Assembly: GCA_020431945.1 (NCBI GenBank) | Contig: JAGQHH010000159.1 | Location: forward strand, 1 to 40,426 | DNA length: 40,426 bases | Source: Cyanobacteria bacterium HKST-UBA02 | GTDB taxonomy: Bacteria > Cyanobacteriota > Vampirovibrionia > Obscuribacterales > Obscuribacteraceae | Direction: 5' to 3' | Shown: positions 7,589 through 16,057 of the stretch, one piece after another | Numbering within the stretch: position 1 is the first letter of the stretch | How the letters are laid out: the number at the start of each line of letters is the position of its first letter | Translations under genes and position numbers: made by a program | Notes under the pieces: model-generated | Told to the model about the DNA's origin: nothing | Databases searched by the model: none | The model's input: the letters and a program-made list of their open reading frames with translations, nothing else

Positions 7589-9454
7589 ATGGATAGAATC
7601 GGCGGTAGATACGATGTGCTGGACCAGATCGGCCAGGGTGGCGTCGGCATGGTCTACCGCTGCCATGATTCGGTGATGGACTCGATAGTGGCGGTCAAAG
7701 TCCTGGCTCGGGACACTTCATCCCAGGAAATTCTCCGATTCCACCAGGAAGCCAAGGCCACCGCCAAGCTAGACCATCCCAATATCATCAAGATTCTCGA
7801 CTTCGGCGAGATGGAAGGAAAGGCCTTTCTCGTCCTGGAATTCGTCGAAGGGAAGAGCCTCGAGGACTGCTTGAAAGACAGGGAGCTCGATGAGTTCGAG
7901 ACTCTCGAATGCCTGCAGCAGATCTGCCACGGGCTCAGATATGCGCATGGCAAGGGTGTTCTTCACCGCGATATCAAACCCGGCAATGTCCTGGTCATGC
8001 GTGACGCCAACGGCAAATTACAGGCGAAAGTTTCTGACTTCGGACTCGCCAAGATGCTTGCCAGCGATCAGTTCCTCACCGATACCGGTGCCTCCCTTGG
8101 CTCGCCAGCCTATATGAGCCCCGAATCGGCCAACGGCGACATGCTCGATCAGAGATCGGACATCTATTCGATCGGCTGCGTGATGTTCGAGCTCCTTACC
8201 GGGCATCTACCGTTCGAGGCAGAAAGCGTCATGCACATGATGCTCATGCGCACCGAAAAGCCGGCGCCTAAATTGAGCGAGGTCTCGGAGCTCGCCTTTT
8301 CCAAACAGGTCGAGGAAATAGTCGGCCGCTGCCTGGAGATTCGCCCGGAAGCTCGATATGAGACCATGGATGAGCTCTGCGACAAGATCGATGCCCTCGA
8401 GACATTCTATCTGGACCCGGAACTCGAGCCGGAAGACGAGCAAACTGAAGCCGAGCCCGGCGATAAAACCGGATACTGGAAGGTATTCAGTCACAGCTCC
8501 ACATGGCCTGTAGCCGCTGCTGTGCTGATCTTGCTGGGGCTGGTGGCAATCTTCGTCTACTTCTTCCACACAAGCCAGGGCACCACATCTAAAGCACCAA
8601 AGGTAAAAGAAAAGGAAAAAGAGGCCAGCAGCAGTATCGTCGAGATGTCTGATTTGAAGCCCAAAGAAGGCATAGATGAAAGGGACGGCATCAAATGGAC
8701 CATCCTCGATGGTGTGGCTACAGATAAGGATCTAGCCATCTTCACCGGGCGCAAGGACATTACCAATCTCAAGCTGGTGGCAGATGACATGGCCGGCCGC
8801 GGCATGGAGCTCATCGAGTCAATGCCGCTCAAGAGGCTCAATCTGAAACAGTGCCTGATCAGCGAAGGCACAATGGTCCACATATCGAAAGTACCGACTC
8901 TCGAAGAGCTCTACCTGACAAGAACGGTGGGAGTCACCAGGGAAGGTGTCGATACAATCTCGGCCTTGAAGAATTTGCGAATACTGTGCCTGGAGAATCA
9001 GCCGGTCACCGATGAATGGATGCCGTCAATATTGAACCTCAAGAATCTCGAGGACCTGAGCCTGCGTCGCTGCGGAGAGTTCGAAGGGAGCAATATCGAG
9101 ATGCTGGCAGCGCTTCCCAGGCTTCGCTCCCTGACGATCTCATATACACAATTCAAGCGCCAGAATCTTCCCAAACTGGCGAAACTAACTAATCTGAGAT
9201 ATCTGGGGATGGCCGGTCTCGATCTCATGGACTCGGACGTCAAGGTTCTGTCCGGTATGCCTGTCGAAGAACTTCTCCTGGACGACAACAATCTGACACC
9301 GGTAGTAGTGCCCTATCTCTGCCAGTTCAAGAACCTCCGCAAGCTCTCCTTCCCGTCTTATGGTCTCAAAGGGAAGGACTGGAAGCAGCTCAGCAAAGCG
9401 CTTCCCCGTTGCGCCTTCGGAGTAGCGTCAAAAGAAAAGAGTACCGAAGAGTAA
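7589..9454 (+). CDS. Membrane Ser/Thr protein kinase with C-terminal LRRs
   Basis: 621 aa. A canonical PknB-type (Hanks) kinase domain covers about 8-270: glycine loop IGQGGVGMVY (14-23), K37, HRDIKPGN (D128, N133), DFG at 150-152, and GSPAYMSPE. All catalytic residues are present, so it should be active. An acidic linker (EPEDEQTEAEPGD) leads to one membrane segment at 306-326 (WPVAAAVLILLGLVAIFVYF), a Lys/Glu-rich stretch, then about 260 residues of leucine-rich repeats with a 23-24-residue spacing (LKRLNLKQC, LEELYLTRT, LRILCLENQ, LEDLSLRRC, LRSLTISYT, LRYLGMAGL). The LRRs are predicted outside the membrane as a sensor, the kinase inside. PASTA repeats typical of PknB are absent. Tandem paralogue of the gene at 5276, but without its cysteine modules. 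The stop lies 5 bp from the convergent kinase gene's stop. Confidence 0.94.
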   Translation: MDRIGGRYDVLDQIGQGGVGMVYRCHDSVMDSIVAVKVLARDTSSQEILRFHQEAKATAKLDHPNIIKILDFGEMEGKAFLVLEFVEGKSLEDCLKDRELDEFETLECLQQICHGLRYAHGKGVLHRDIKPGNVLVMRDANGKLQAKVSDFGLAKMLASDQFLTDTGASLGSPAYMSPESANGDMLDQRSDIYSIGCVMFELLTGHLPFEAESVMHMMLMRTEKPAPKLSEVSELAFSKQVEEIVGRCLEIRPEARYETMDELCDKIDALETFYLDPELEPEDEQTEAEPGDKTGYWKVFSHSSTWPVAAAVLILLGLVAIFVYFFHTSQGTTSKAPKVKEKEKEASSSIVEMSDLKPKEGIDERDGIKWTILDGVATDKDLAIFTGRKDITNLKLVADDMAGRGMELIESMPLKRLNLKQCLISEGTMVHISKVPTLEELYLTRTVGVTREGVDTISALKNLRILCLENQPVTDEWMPSILNLKNLEDLSLRRCGEFEGSNIEMLAALPRLRSLTISYTQFKRQNLPKLAKLTNLRYLGMAGLDLMDSDVKVLSGMPVEELLLDDNNLTPVVVPYLCQFKNLRKLSFPSYGLKGKDWKQLSKALPRCAFGVASKEKSTEE

Positions 9455-9459
9455 AGAGC

Positions 9460-10335
9460 TCAGACGATATTTCCGGGCTTGGCGTCGATGCGGATCAGAT
9501 CTTCTCTTACCTCCGCGGCGCTCTGGTAGCGCTTCTCGCGATCTTTTTCGAGTAGTTTGGCGACGATGGGGATCAGACTGGCATTGATACCGTCGAGCTG
9601 GAGATCGGGCTCCTCGTGCAAGTGAGCGCGCATGAGCTTGACGACATTCTCATTGCGGAAGGGCGGGCGTCCAGTGAGCATCAGGTAGAAGACACAGCCC
9701 AGGGAGTAGAGATCGGTTCTGTTATCGAGCGGCACACAGGTGATCTGCTCGGGACTCATAAACGTAGGCGTACCGTATATAGTGCCTTCCATGCTCACCT
9801 TCGAAGAAGTGTCATAGAGGCTCTTGGCCATGCCGAAGTCAATCAGCTTGACCGTCTGCCCTTCGAGCATGACATTGCTGGGGGTGATGTCCCGGTGGAT
9901 GATCCCGACATTGTGGGCGTACTCCAGGGCGTCCAGGAGCTGATGAATGATCGATTTGATGACGGTCAGATCCGGATTGTCTTTCATCCCCGATATGACA
10001 CTGATGAGATTCGGTCCGGAAACGAACTCCATCACCATCACCGGATAGCCGTCCTCGCCAATCCAGAAATCTTGAAGCTGGCAGATATTCTTATGGCGCA
10101 ACCTGGCAGCCAGGCTGCCCTCACGCTTGAATCTCAAAAACATATTCTCGTCGTCGGTGACCCGGCAAAACATCACTTTCACCGCCACCATACTCTCGAG
10201 ATGCTGATGCACAGCGAGATAGACCCCGACCGCACCGGACTCGGATAGAATCTGCTGGATCTTGTACCTGCCTCCGAGGACATCGCCTATCTCGATGGCT
10301 TTTCTATGCTCAGGAGGCTTGTCGCCGCTTTCCAC
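9460..10335 (-). CDS. Soluble Ser/Thr protein kinase with altered ATP loop and HRD-T
   Basis: 291 aa from GTG 10335 (GGTG 7 bases upstream, modest). Nearly the whole protein is a kinase domain: loop LSESGAVGVYLA, K53, HRDITPSN (D149, N154), DFG at 166-168, and GTPTFMSPEQ. Two departures are visible: the glycine loop has only two of three usual glycines, and threonine 151 stands where Ser/Thr kinases usually have the HRDxK lysine. The catalytic aspartate, Asn and DFG aspartate are kept, so weak activity is possible. No membrane segment, no sensor domain; cytosolic. It is tail to tail with the LRR kinase ending at 9454 (5 bp), so transcripts are likely to overlap at their 3' ends. Confidence 0.9.
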   Translation of the reverse strand: MESGDKPPEHRKAIEIGDVLGGRYKIQQILSESGAVGVYLAVHQHLESMVAVKVMFCRVTDDENMFLRFKREGSLAARLRHKNICQLQDFWIGEDGYPVMVMEFVSGPNLISVISGMKDNPDLTVIKSIIHQLLDALEYAHNVGIIHRDITPSNVMLEGQTVKLIDFGMAKSLYDTSSKVSMEGTIYGTPTFMSPEQITCVPLDNRTDLYSLGCVFYLMLTGRPPFRNENVVKLMRAHLHEEPDLQLDGINASLIPIVAKLLEKDREKRYQSAAEVREDLIRIDAKPGNIV

Positions 10336-10494
10336 TTGTAATCACCGCCAGGAATACTCTGTAGATCACTTTCAGGCCAGGGTCACTGCCAATGTTACAC
10401 CCGGGCGGCTGCCAAGGTAAACAGGATAAACTGGACTGACCGATATCGGGCTTGACCCGATTTGCAGCAAATCCCCGGTGCTGTTCAACGCCGC

Positions 10495-10755
10495 TCACGA
10501 CCGCTCAAGATCGGGTTCCGCATACAAGGTGTACAGCGCCTTGATGGGAACCGCTGCTCGTGATCGCTCCCCAAGTGGTCCCCCCTCAGCAAAAAGTGGC
10601 GGATAGACATTAAATCCCTGGTCACCGTCGAGTGCTTGGACCTCCGACTCCCATCCGTCCCAGCGGAAACCCGAGTAGAACCCCTCAAGGTCACCTGTGA
10701 AGCAGAACCAGATGAAGTCACTGTATCCCCCCTCCGTGGTCTGCAGTTCTGCCAT
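10495..10755 (-). CDS. Short DUF2625-like protein (C-terminal half of the family only)
   Basis: 86 aa from ATG 10755, preceded by GGAGG with a 7-base spacer, which decides this start over a TTG at 10884 that would add 43 residues. The segment GYSDFIWFCFTGDLEGFY, RWDGWESEVQALDGDQGF and YPPLF...RSRAAVP matches, from memory, the C-terminal part of DUF2625 proteins (full members are about 200 aa). The N-terminal half is absent: upstream bases run directly into the divergent TPR gene at 10930. It is therefore either a degraded remnant or a stand-alone short version; the good ribosome binding site argues for translation. Function unknown. Confidence 0.6.
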   Translation of the reverse strand: MAELQTTEGGYSDFIWFCFTGDLEGFYSGFRWDGWESEVQALDGDQGFNVYPPLFAEGGPLGERSRAAVPIKALYTLYAEPDLERS

Positions 10756-10929
10756 TTGTTCTCCTCCGCCAGCTCCAACCGACACATGCTGGACCTCAGC
10801 ACGCTGATTGTACAGATGTTCCTCGAGCAAGAATAGTCCGCTTATGCTTCGCTCTTTGCGTAGGATCAACATTCCCGGATTCAAAATCTGCTGCTATCTT
10901 CCTATAGTCTCCAGAAGTCCGCGTGATCC

Positions 10930-12696
10930 ATGATTCCATCGCTATTTTCAGAGCAGGGCCGACAAGCAGTGGCGCTTGTGCTCTTAGCTATTTTCGGCTC
11001 GCTCATGCTTTCCCAGCTACCGCACGAGCGCACGGCCTGGTCCAGGTTCGAAGCCGATTATCTCGTCGACAAACAAGCAAAGGTAGAAGCCCGGGCAGCT
11101 AGCTTGTATCGTGAGGGGCTGCGTATAGTTTGTGGCGAGGCCGTGGAATTCTTCGATGTCGACTGGATCACCCATGAACTCTGCACGCTCGGGAAATACG
11201 CAGAAGCTAAATATCTCCTCAAACAGACCCTAGCCAGTATCAGGGCCACCAAAGGCGAAGACAGCCTCTTCGTAGCCCTGGCACAAACAAGCCTGGCTCA
11301 AGTCTACCTGGGACAAGAAAACTTCTTTGAGGCTGAGCGAGCAGTTAAAGATGCCCTGCGGATTGAAATTAAGAACAGTGACAAACTTGCAGCTCTGGAC
11401 TCGGAGCGCTGGCTCGCGTGGCAATATTTCGAGCGAGGTCGCTACAAAGATGCGATTCCTTACTTCAGACAGGCCCTAGAGAGATGTGAAAACGATAGTA
11501 CCTTGAGACTGGGGATCTCTGATTGCTACTACTATACTGACGATCTGGGCAAAGCTGAGTCAGGCTACAGGCAAGTACTTGCCTCAATCAAGGACAACGA
11601 CTCCGCTGAAATCAAGATAAGATGCTTACTCGGTCTGGGTCTGATTGAGGTAGGCCGGTTCGAATTCAAAAGTGCGGAAGCCTTGCTAAGTGATTCGCTG
11701 TCTCTGAGCAAACGCTCATTTGGAAGTAATCATCCTACTTCAGCCCGTTGCCTTATGGCTCTTGCAGGGCTCTATAAAACCAAGGGTCACCTTGATCGCG
11801 CCGAGCGATTATATCGCCAGGCGCTGGCGGTAAGCGTTGCAACTACAGGTGAGCAGAGTTCACAATCCGCGGACTCAGCCGCCAATCTTGGTTCCGTTCT
11901 GTTTGACCAAGACCGGTTTCTAGAAGCAGAGCTGATCACACGCAAGGCTCTAGAAATCGATCGCTCCGTAATTGGTCCAAGACATCCAGCCACCTTGAAA
12001 GTAGCAAGCAATCTGGCAACTATCCTCAGCAACCGAAACAAAGTGATTGAAGCTGAATCCCTCCACCGGCAGGTTCTTGCATTGAGGCTGATACTTAACC
12101 AGGGAAGTAACCATCCGGACGTGGCTACGAGTATGAATAATCTCGCTTGTCTATGCGAGGATGTTGGTAGGCTGGACGAGGCAGAGGCACTTTATGGAGA
12201 GGCACTTCGAATCAGAACGCTCATCTTCGGCGAAATGAGCCCGCAAACAGCCATCTGTCTGAACAATCTGGGGCACCTTAAATACAACCAGGGCGAGGTA
12301 GAAGAAGCTATCGCCCTTTATGACAATGCCTGGCGAATCAGTAAATCGGCTCTGGGCGAAGACCATCATCGGACCATCTCGTATCGGACCAACTTAATAA
12401 GACCACTTCTCGACCTAGGCAGAATTAAGGATGCTGAAAAGTTCGCACTTGAAGCCAGTGATACTTCACGACGCACTTCAGGGGAAAGAAGCTGCCAGTA
12501 TGCCTGTTGTCTGCGAGCGCTCTCAGCAGTGCGAAAAGCGCAAGGAAAACAGAAAGAAGCAGATACGCTGTCGGAGAAGGCAGAAGAGATTCAAACTTCC
12601 CTTTCCGGACCTCGACTTTCCTGGACTCGCGACCTGATAGGCAAGATAGCCCAGCTTCACCCATGGTGGGCTAGCAGTAGCTTGATCAAACACTAA
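10930..12696 (+). CDS. Membrane-anchored TPR-repeat protein (kinesin-light-chain type)
   Basis: 588 aa. An N-terminal hydrophobic segment at about 13-29 (AVALVLLAIFGSLMLSQL) is a signal anchor. The rest consists of about ten tetratricopeptide repeats of the 42-residue kinesin-light-chain kind, with pattern AExLYRQAL, GxxHPxxA, and SxNNLAxL (for example AERLYRQALAV, AESLHRQVLAL, AEALYGEALRI). TPR solenoids hold protein partners; the partner here is unknown. The protein is most likely periplasmic or external, tethered to the membrane. No strong Shine-Dalgarno sequence precedes the ATG. Codons look less GC-rich than in the genes from 14426 on. A hairpin (12719-12743) separates it from the WG-repeat gene downstream. 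Confidence 0.88.
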   Translation: MIPSLFSEQGRQAVALVLLAIFGSLMLSQLPHERTAWSRFEADYLVDKQAKVEARAASLYREGLRIVCGEAVEFFDVDWITHELCTLGKYAEAKYLLKQTLASIRATKGEDSLFVALAQTSLAQVYLGQENFFEAERAVKDALRIEIKNSDKLAALDSERWLAWQYFERGRYKDAIPYFRQALERCENDSTLRLGISDCYYYTDDLGKAESGYRQVLASIKDNDSAEIKIRCLLGLGLIEVGRFEFKSAEALLSDSLSLSKRSFGSNHPTSARCLMALAGLYKTKGHLDRAERLYRQALAVSVATTGEQSSQSADSAANLGSVLFDQDRFLEAELITRKALEIDRSVIGPRHPATLKVASNLATILSNRNKVIEAESLHRQVLALRLILNQGSNHPDVATSMNNLACLCEDVGRLDEAEALYGEALRIRTLIFGEMSPQTAICLNNLGHLKYNQGEVEEAIALYDNAWRISKSALGEDHHRTISYRTNLIRPLLDLGRIKDAEKFALEASDTSRRTSGERSCQYACCLRALSAVRKAQGKQKEADTLSEKAEEIQTSLSGPRLSWTRDLIGKIAQLHPWWASSSLIKH

Positions 12697-12718
12697 GAGT
12701 CGACCATAATGAACCCTC

Positions 12719-12743
12719 AGCTCTGAATAGCAAGTGCAGAGCT
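12719..12743. other. 7-bp hairpin between TPR and WG genes
   Basis: AGCTCTG ... CAGAGCT, 11-base loop, 23 bases after the TPR stop and 24 bases before the next start. No T-run follows, so it is not a typical terminator; it may be a processing or attenuation site. Confidence 0.35.
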
Positions 12744-12767
12744 ACGCAGTAGAGTTGGGGTCGAATC

Positions 12768-14375
12768 TTGAGCGCGAATACTCAAGAAAGGAATAGAGCC
12801 TGGTCGGCTGGCATATTGACGCTGGCGGTTGCGCTTGTCTGCGCGCACCCTGCAAATGCATCCGGTAGCCAAACGAACCAAAGGCGAGTAACGGTGGCAC
12901 CACCAACAGCACATCCCAGATACGGTGTCATCAGAACGACCGGAGAAGAAGTTGTTCCGTTCAGCTACTTTGACATTACCCGCCTCAATAACGGTGACTT
13001 CGCAGCAAGGCTCTTCGATTGCGAAGATACCACACGATCCCCAGCGGGGCTAGAGCTCTTCGACCGCGCAGGAAGACCGATTTCCCTGAATAGGATTCCT
13101 AAAGAACTCAAGCCAGAGTCCGCCTCGGGGAACCTCGTGGTAGTATCGGCGAGGGCTAATCCGGATAAGTTTGGCGTATGCACTCGCGCCGGAAAAATCG
13201 TTCTAGAGCCAGAGTTCGACCATATTGTTATCTTCCCCAGGTTCATACACGCAACTTCGAGATTCAGAAAGAATGCGGCATATTCCCTCAATGGCAAGCC
13301 GCTGCTCATTTCTGACTCCAGATTGGATGCGCCCAAAAGCCACAAAGACGCGAACTTAACAAGAAGAGACCTGATTCCTTTCCGCACGGGAAGCGGGCTC
13401 AACAAGAAATGGGGCTACAAAGACCGAAGTGGCAAAACAATCATTCCGCCCCAATTTGCATATGCCGATCCTTTCAACGAATTCGGACTTGCTACCGTAA
13501 TTTCGAATTTCGATGACGAGCGCATCCATATGGGTCTTATAGACAAGACCGGGAACTATCTGCTAGCGCCCAGATACGCAGACATAAAAATTGTAGATAG
13601 CATGACCGTCATTGCCTCCACTTTCCCGCCCTACCACTTCAGCGCACTGGATTGGCGTTCCTACCACTATCGAGCCTATGAAGGAAGAGAGAAGGAATTC
13701 TACGCTCTTCTTAGAGACCATAATCTTATCGGAATGGATCGCCAACGACTGATCAGTTTACTTGGTCTACCTGATTATTCAGATGAAACTGGCCGAATTT
13801 ACTACTCCATTAGGCAGGGTCAATGCTTCTTTTCCACAGCCCGTGGAATAGCAATTGACTGTCCCGAAGGAAAAGTCAAAAGATGGCGGTGGCAAAAATG
13901 TTTTGAGACTATGGAAGGACCAAAGCACTGGTATCAAGAAGACGTCCTCTTCAAAACGACAAATGAGTACAAACCTGTAAGGTGGCCTGTTCCGAAATAC
14001 ACGTCCCCCGAATCGAAGCCAAAGTATTCAACAAATCGCATGATACGCTGCGAGGGTAGCGCCGATGCGCTCAATCTGGGTCTTTCAGAAACCCTTAATA
14101 TGGACGAGTGTCGACGAGTTCTGGCTACCGATGCAAACAAAGAAACCATCATCCTTAGCCTGAGTAAAAGAGTTCTTCCGTCAACGGAAGCTCAGCTCAA
14201 GGACTTCGCTAAAGCACTGGGATATAAAAAGGTCATCGTCAATAGGGACCGAGCATTTTTCGAGGAAGAGCCAAAGATCATCGACGCCCAGGTCACTACC
14301 GTCCCCTTAATGGATCTGGGGATGATCGGTCAACAGAGTTCTACTTCCCTTGATTTGCCCACCGGCAGCAAGTAG
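12768..14375 (+). CDS. Exported WG-repeat protein with BamE-like C-terminal module
   Basis: 535 aa from TTG 12768; GGGG lies 7 bases upstream and no ATG or GTG could include the signal peptide. Signal peptide: hydrophobic 13-27, cleavage after ANA near 32. Four or more WG-type beta-hairpin repeats follow (RYGVIRTTGEEVVPFSYFD, KFGVCTRAGKIVLEPEFD, KWGYKDRSGKTIIPPQFAYA, MGLIDKTGNYLLAPRYAD). About residues 315-380 form a separate module, HNLIGMDRQRLISLLGLPD to KVKRWRW, resembling the SmpA/BamE pattern 'GM....v..lLG.P'. A further unknown domain of about 100 residues follows. The WG plus BamE-like part is shared with the protein at 26578, so the two are paralogues. Exported, role unknown. Confidence 0.86.
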   Translation: MSANTQERNRAWSAGILTLAVALVCAHPANASGSQTNQRRVTVAPPTAHPRYGVIRTTGEEVVPFSYFDITRLNNGDFAARLFDCEDTTRSPAGLELFDRAGRPISLNRIPKELKPESASGNLVVVSARANPDKFGVCTRAGKIVLEPEFDHIVIFPRFIHATSRFRKNAAYSLNGKPLLISDSRLDAPKSHKDANLTRRDLIPFRTGSGLNKKWGYKDRSGKTIIPPQFAYADPFNEFGLATVISNFDDERIHMGLIDKTGNYLLAPRYADIKIVDSMTVIASTFPPYHFSALDWRSYHYRAYEGREKEFYALLRDHNLIGMDRQRLISLLGLPDYSDETGRIYYSIRQGQCFFSTARGIAIDCPEGKVKRWRWQKCFETMEGPKHWYQEDVLFKTTNEYKPVRWPVPKYTSPESKPKYSTNRMIRCEGSADALNLGLSETLNMDECRRVLATDANKETIILSLSKRVLPSTEAQLKDFAKALGYKKVIVNRDRAFFEEEPKIIDAQVTTVPLMDLGMIGQQSSTSLDLPTGSK

Positions 14376-14425
14376 CATAGGGGCTGCGGGCGACGGGGCG
14401 GAGCGCTTGCCGGGGAGATGAGATC

Positions 14426-16057
14426 ATGGATGAGGCGCCGGCGCCGGGTGAGCGCCAGCATAAGAAGATCGATAGCCTGCTTCTCCTGCCCGGGCTGTGC
14501 TTCCTTCTCTTGATCGCGCAATTCGCGTGCCACCCCTTCTGGATTGCCCCCGAGCCCGCCATGTATGTCGACATGGTCGGCATGCTGACCAGAGGCGAGC
14601 ACCCCTATGTCTTCGAGCCGGCGATGCTCGTTACAAGCACCGTACCGGCAATATTAGCCGCACTCCTGCCCTCCGCCCTGCCGGTCATCTACTTCGGATA
14701 CATTCTCCTGCTCGCTCTGGCATCAGCATCCGCATCGCTTTATTTACTCAAAAGAGCTCAGCTTCCGTATCTTGCCGCGATTCTTCTAGTCACCGGATTT
14801 GCCGCCATCAATAATCTCTTCGTCTTCCAACTGGGAGAGCACGAGCATCTTCTCCTGATCCTGACAATGCCTTATATTCTCCTGCGCTGGCTGCGAGGCG
14901 ACGAGCTGGAGCGAGCAAAGTCTGAGCAAGATAGCTCGTCACAGCCTCCAGACGAGCCGGACTGGCGACTCTGCGCCGCCGCCGGTGTCGCTTCCGGTAT
15001 CGGCTTCTGCCTCCATATGCTTTATCTGTCACTGCCTCTACTGCTAGAGCTGGTGCCCATACTGCGCTCCGGCCGGGCGGTCTCTCTCAGGAAGCCGGAG
15101 AGCATTGCCTGTATATCGACCATGGCACTGATTGCCCTGAGCGTCGTTCTATTCGATCCATCCTTTTTCGACCTGGTGGTGCCGGTGGTACTGGCGAACT
15201 GGCAGGTCCTGGATCTGAATCTCGGACAGGTAGCATACTCGCCGGATCACAATCGCTTACTGCTCCTCTGCTTTGCCGCATTTGTTCCGGCGCTAGCCTG
15301 CCTGGGCAGAACCTCTCTGGTCACGCCGCTTTTTACCATGGCGATCATGGGTTTGATGTTCCTGACGGCGCAAAAACATGGCTTCACCGGAGATACCATT
15401 CTTGCTGGTGGCATGGCTCTGACTCTGCTCGGACTTTCATCCGGAATGATACTGTCAGAATTCTGTTTGCCAGAAGTGCGCACCTCAGCTTCTAAGCTCG
15501 CAAGCAAGCTGGCAATTTCAGTGGCAGTCCTTGCGGCCCTGGTCGGAGTCATAGCAGCCTTCACTCATTCGCTCCTTACTGGGAACTCCCTGGAGAGCGC
15601 CCTGGCCATTGGCAAGCTCCCCGCAGATAACACCAGGAGCATCGCCGAATTCGTCGAGCTTCGCTCGAGTATTGGAGACGGCATTCTGGTGCTCAACGAC
15701 ACCGTTGCTCCGTCCTACCCGATGGTATGGCTGAAGGGGCGGCATATAGTCGATGGTATCACCGGGGGTATGCCACTGAGAGCTCTGCTTGCGGCAGCGG
15801 CGAAGGACACGAGCATGCAGGAGGCGCTGGCGACTTACAAAGACCGTATCAAGAAAGTGATCACATCTAAGACCGCCAGGCTCATACTTATCCAGGACGG
15901 CATCAATTACGAATGGCTGCTTGCCCAGCCTGAGCTCAAAGAAGCCCTGGACAAAGACTACCGTCCGGTGGGCATGGCCAAATACGGCTACTCCGCGCCT
16001 CCTTATTATGGCTACGGGTCCTGGTATGACTTCGCTGTCTACGAGAGGGTCGAATGA
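14426..16057 (+). CDS. Polytopic membrane protein, GT-C glycosyltransferase-like (degenerate copy)
   Basis: 543 aa from ATG 14426, GGGGAG 8 bases upstream. About 11-12 membrane segments by hydrophobicity, with a first loop containing PAMYVDMVGMLTRGEHPYV and a C-terminal soluble part of about 130 residues. The general plan matches GT-C enzymes (ArnT/PMT type), which move sugars from polyprenyl carriers to lipids or proteins at the outer membrane face. Compared with its neighbour at 16054, the first loop lacks the D-x-P pattern that marks the active site in that family, so this copy may not be catalytic. It overlaps the next gene by ATGA, implying coupled translation and perhaps a heteromeric complex. 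Assignment as GT-C is by analogy and moderate. Confidence 0.78.
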   Translation: MDEAPAPGERQHKKIDSLLLLPGLCFLLLIAQFACHPFWIAPEPAMYVDMVGMLTRGEHPYVFEPAMLVTSTVPAILAALLPSALPVIYFGYILLLALASASASLYLLKRAQLPYLAAILLVTGFAAINNLFVFQLGEHEHLLLILTMPYILLRWLRGDELERAKSEQDSSSQPPDEPDWRLCAAAGVASGIGFCLHMLYLSLPLLLELVPILRSGRAVSLRKPESIACISTMALIALSVVLFDPSFFDLVVPVVLANWQVLDLNLGQVAYSPDHNRLLLLCFAAFVPALACLGRTSLVTPLFTMAIMGLMFLTAQKHGFTGDTILAGGMALTLLGLSSGMILSEFCLPEVRTSASKLASKLAISVAVLAALVGVIAAFTHSLLTGNSLESALAIGKLPADNTRSIAEFVELRSSIGDGILVLNDTVAPSYPMVWLKGRHIVDGITGGMPLRALLAAAAKDTSMQEALATYKDRIKKVITSKTARLILIQDGINYEWLLAQPELKEALDKDYRPVGMAKYGYSAPPYYGYGSWYDFAVYERVE

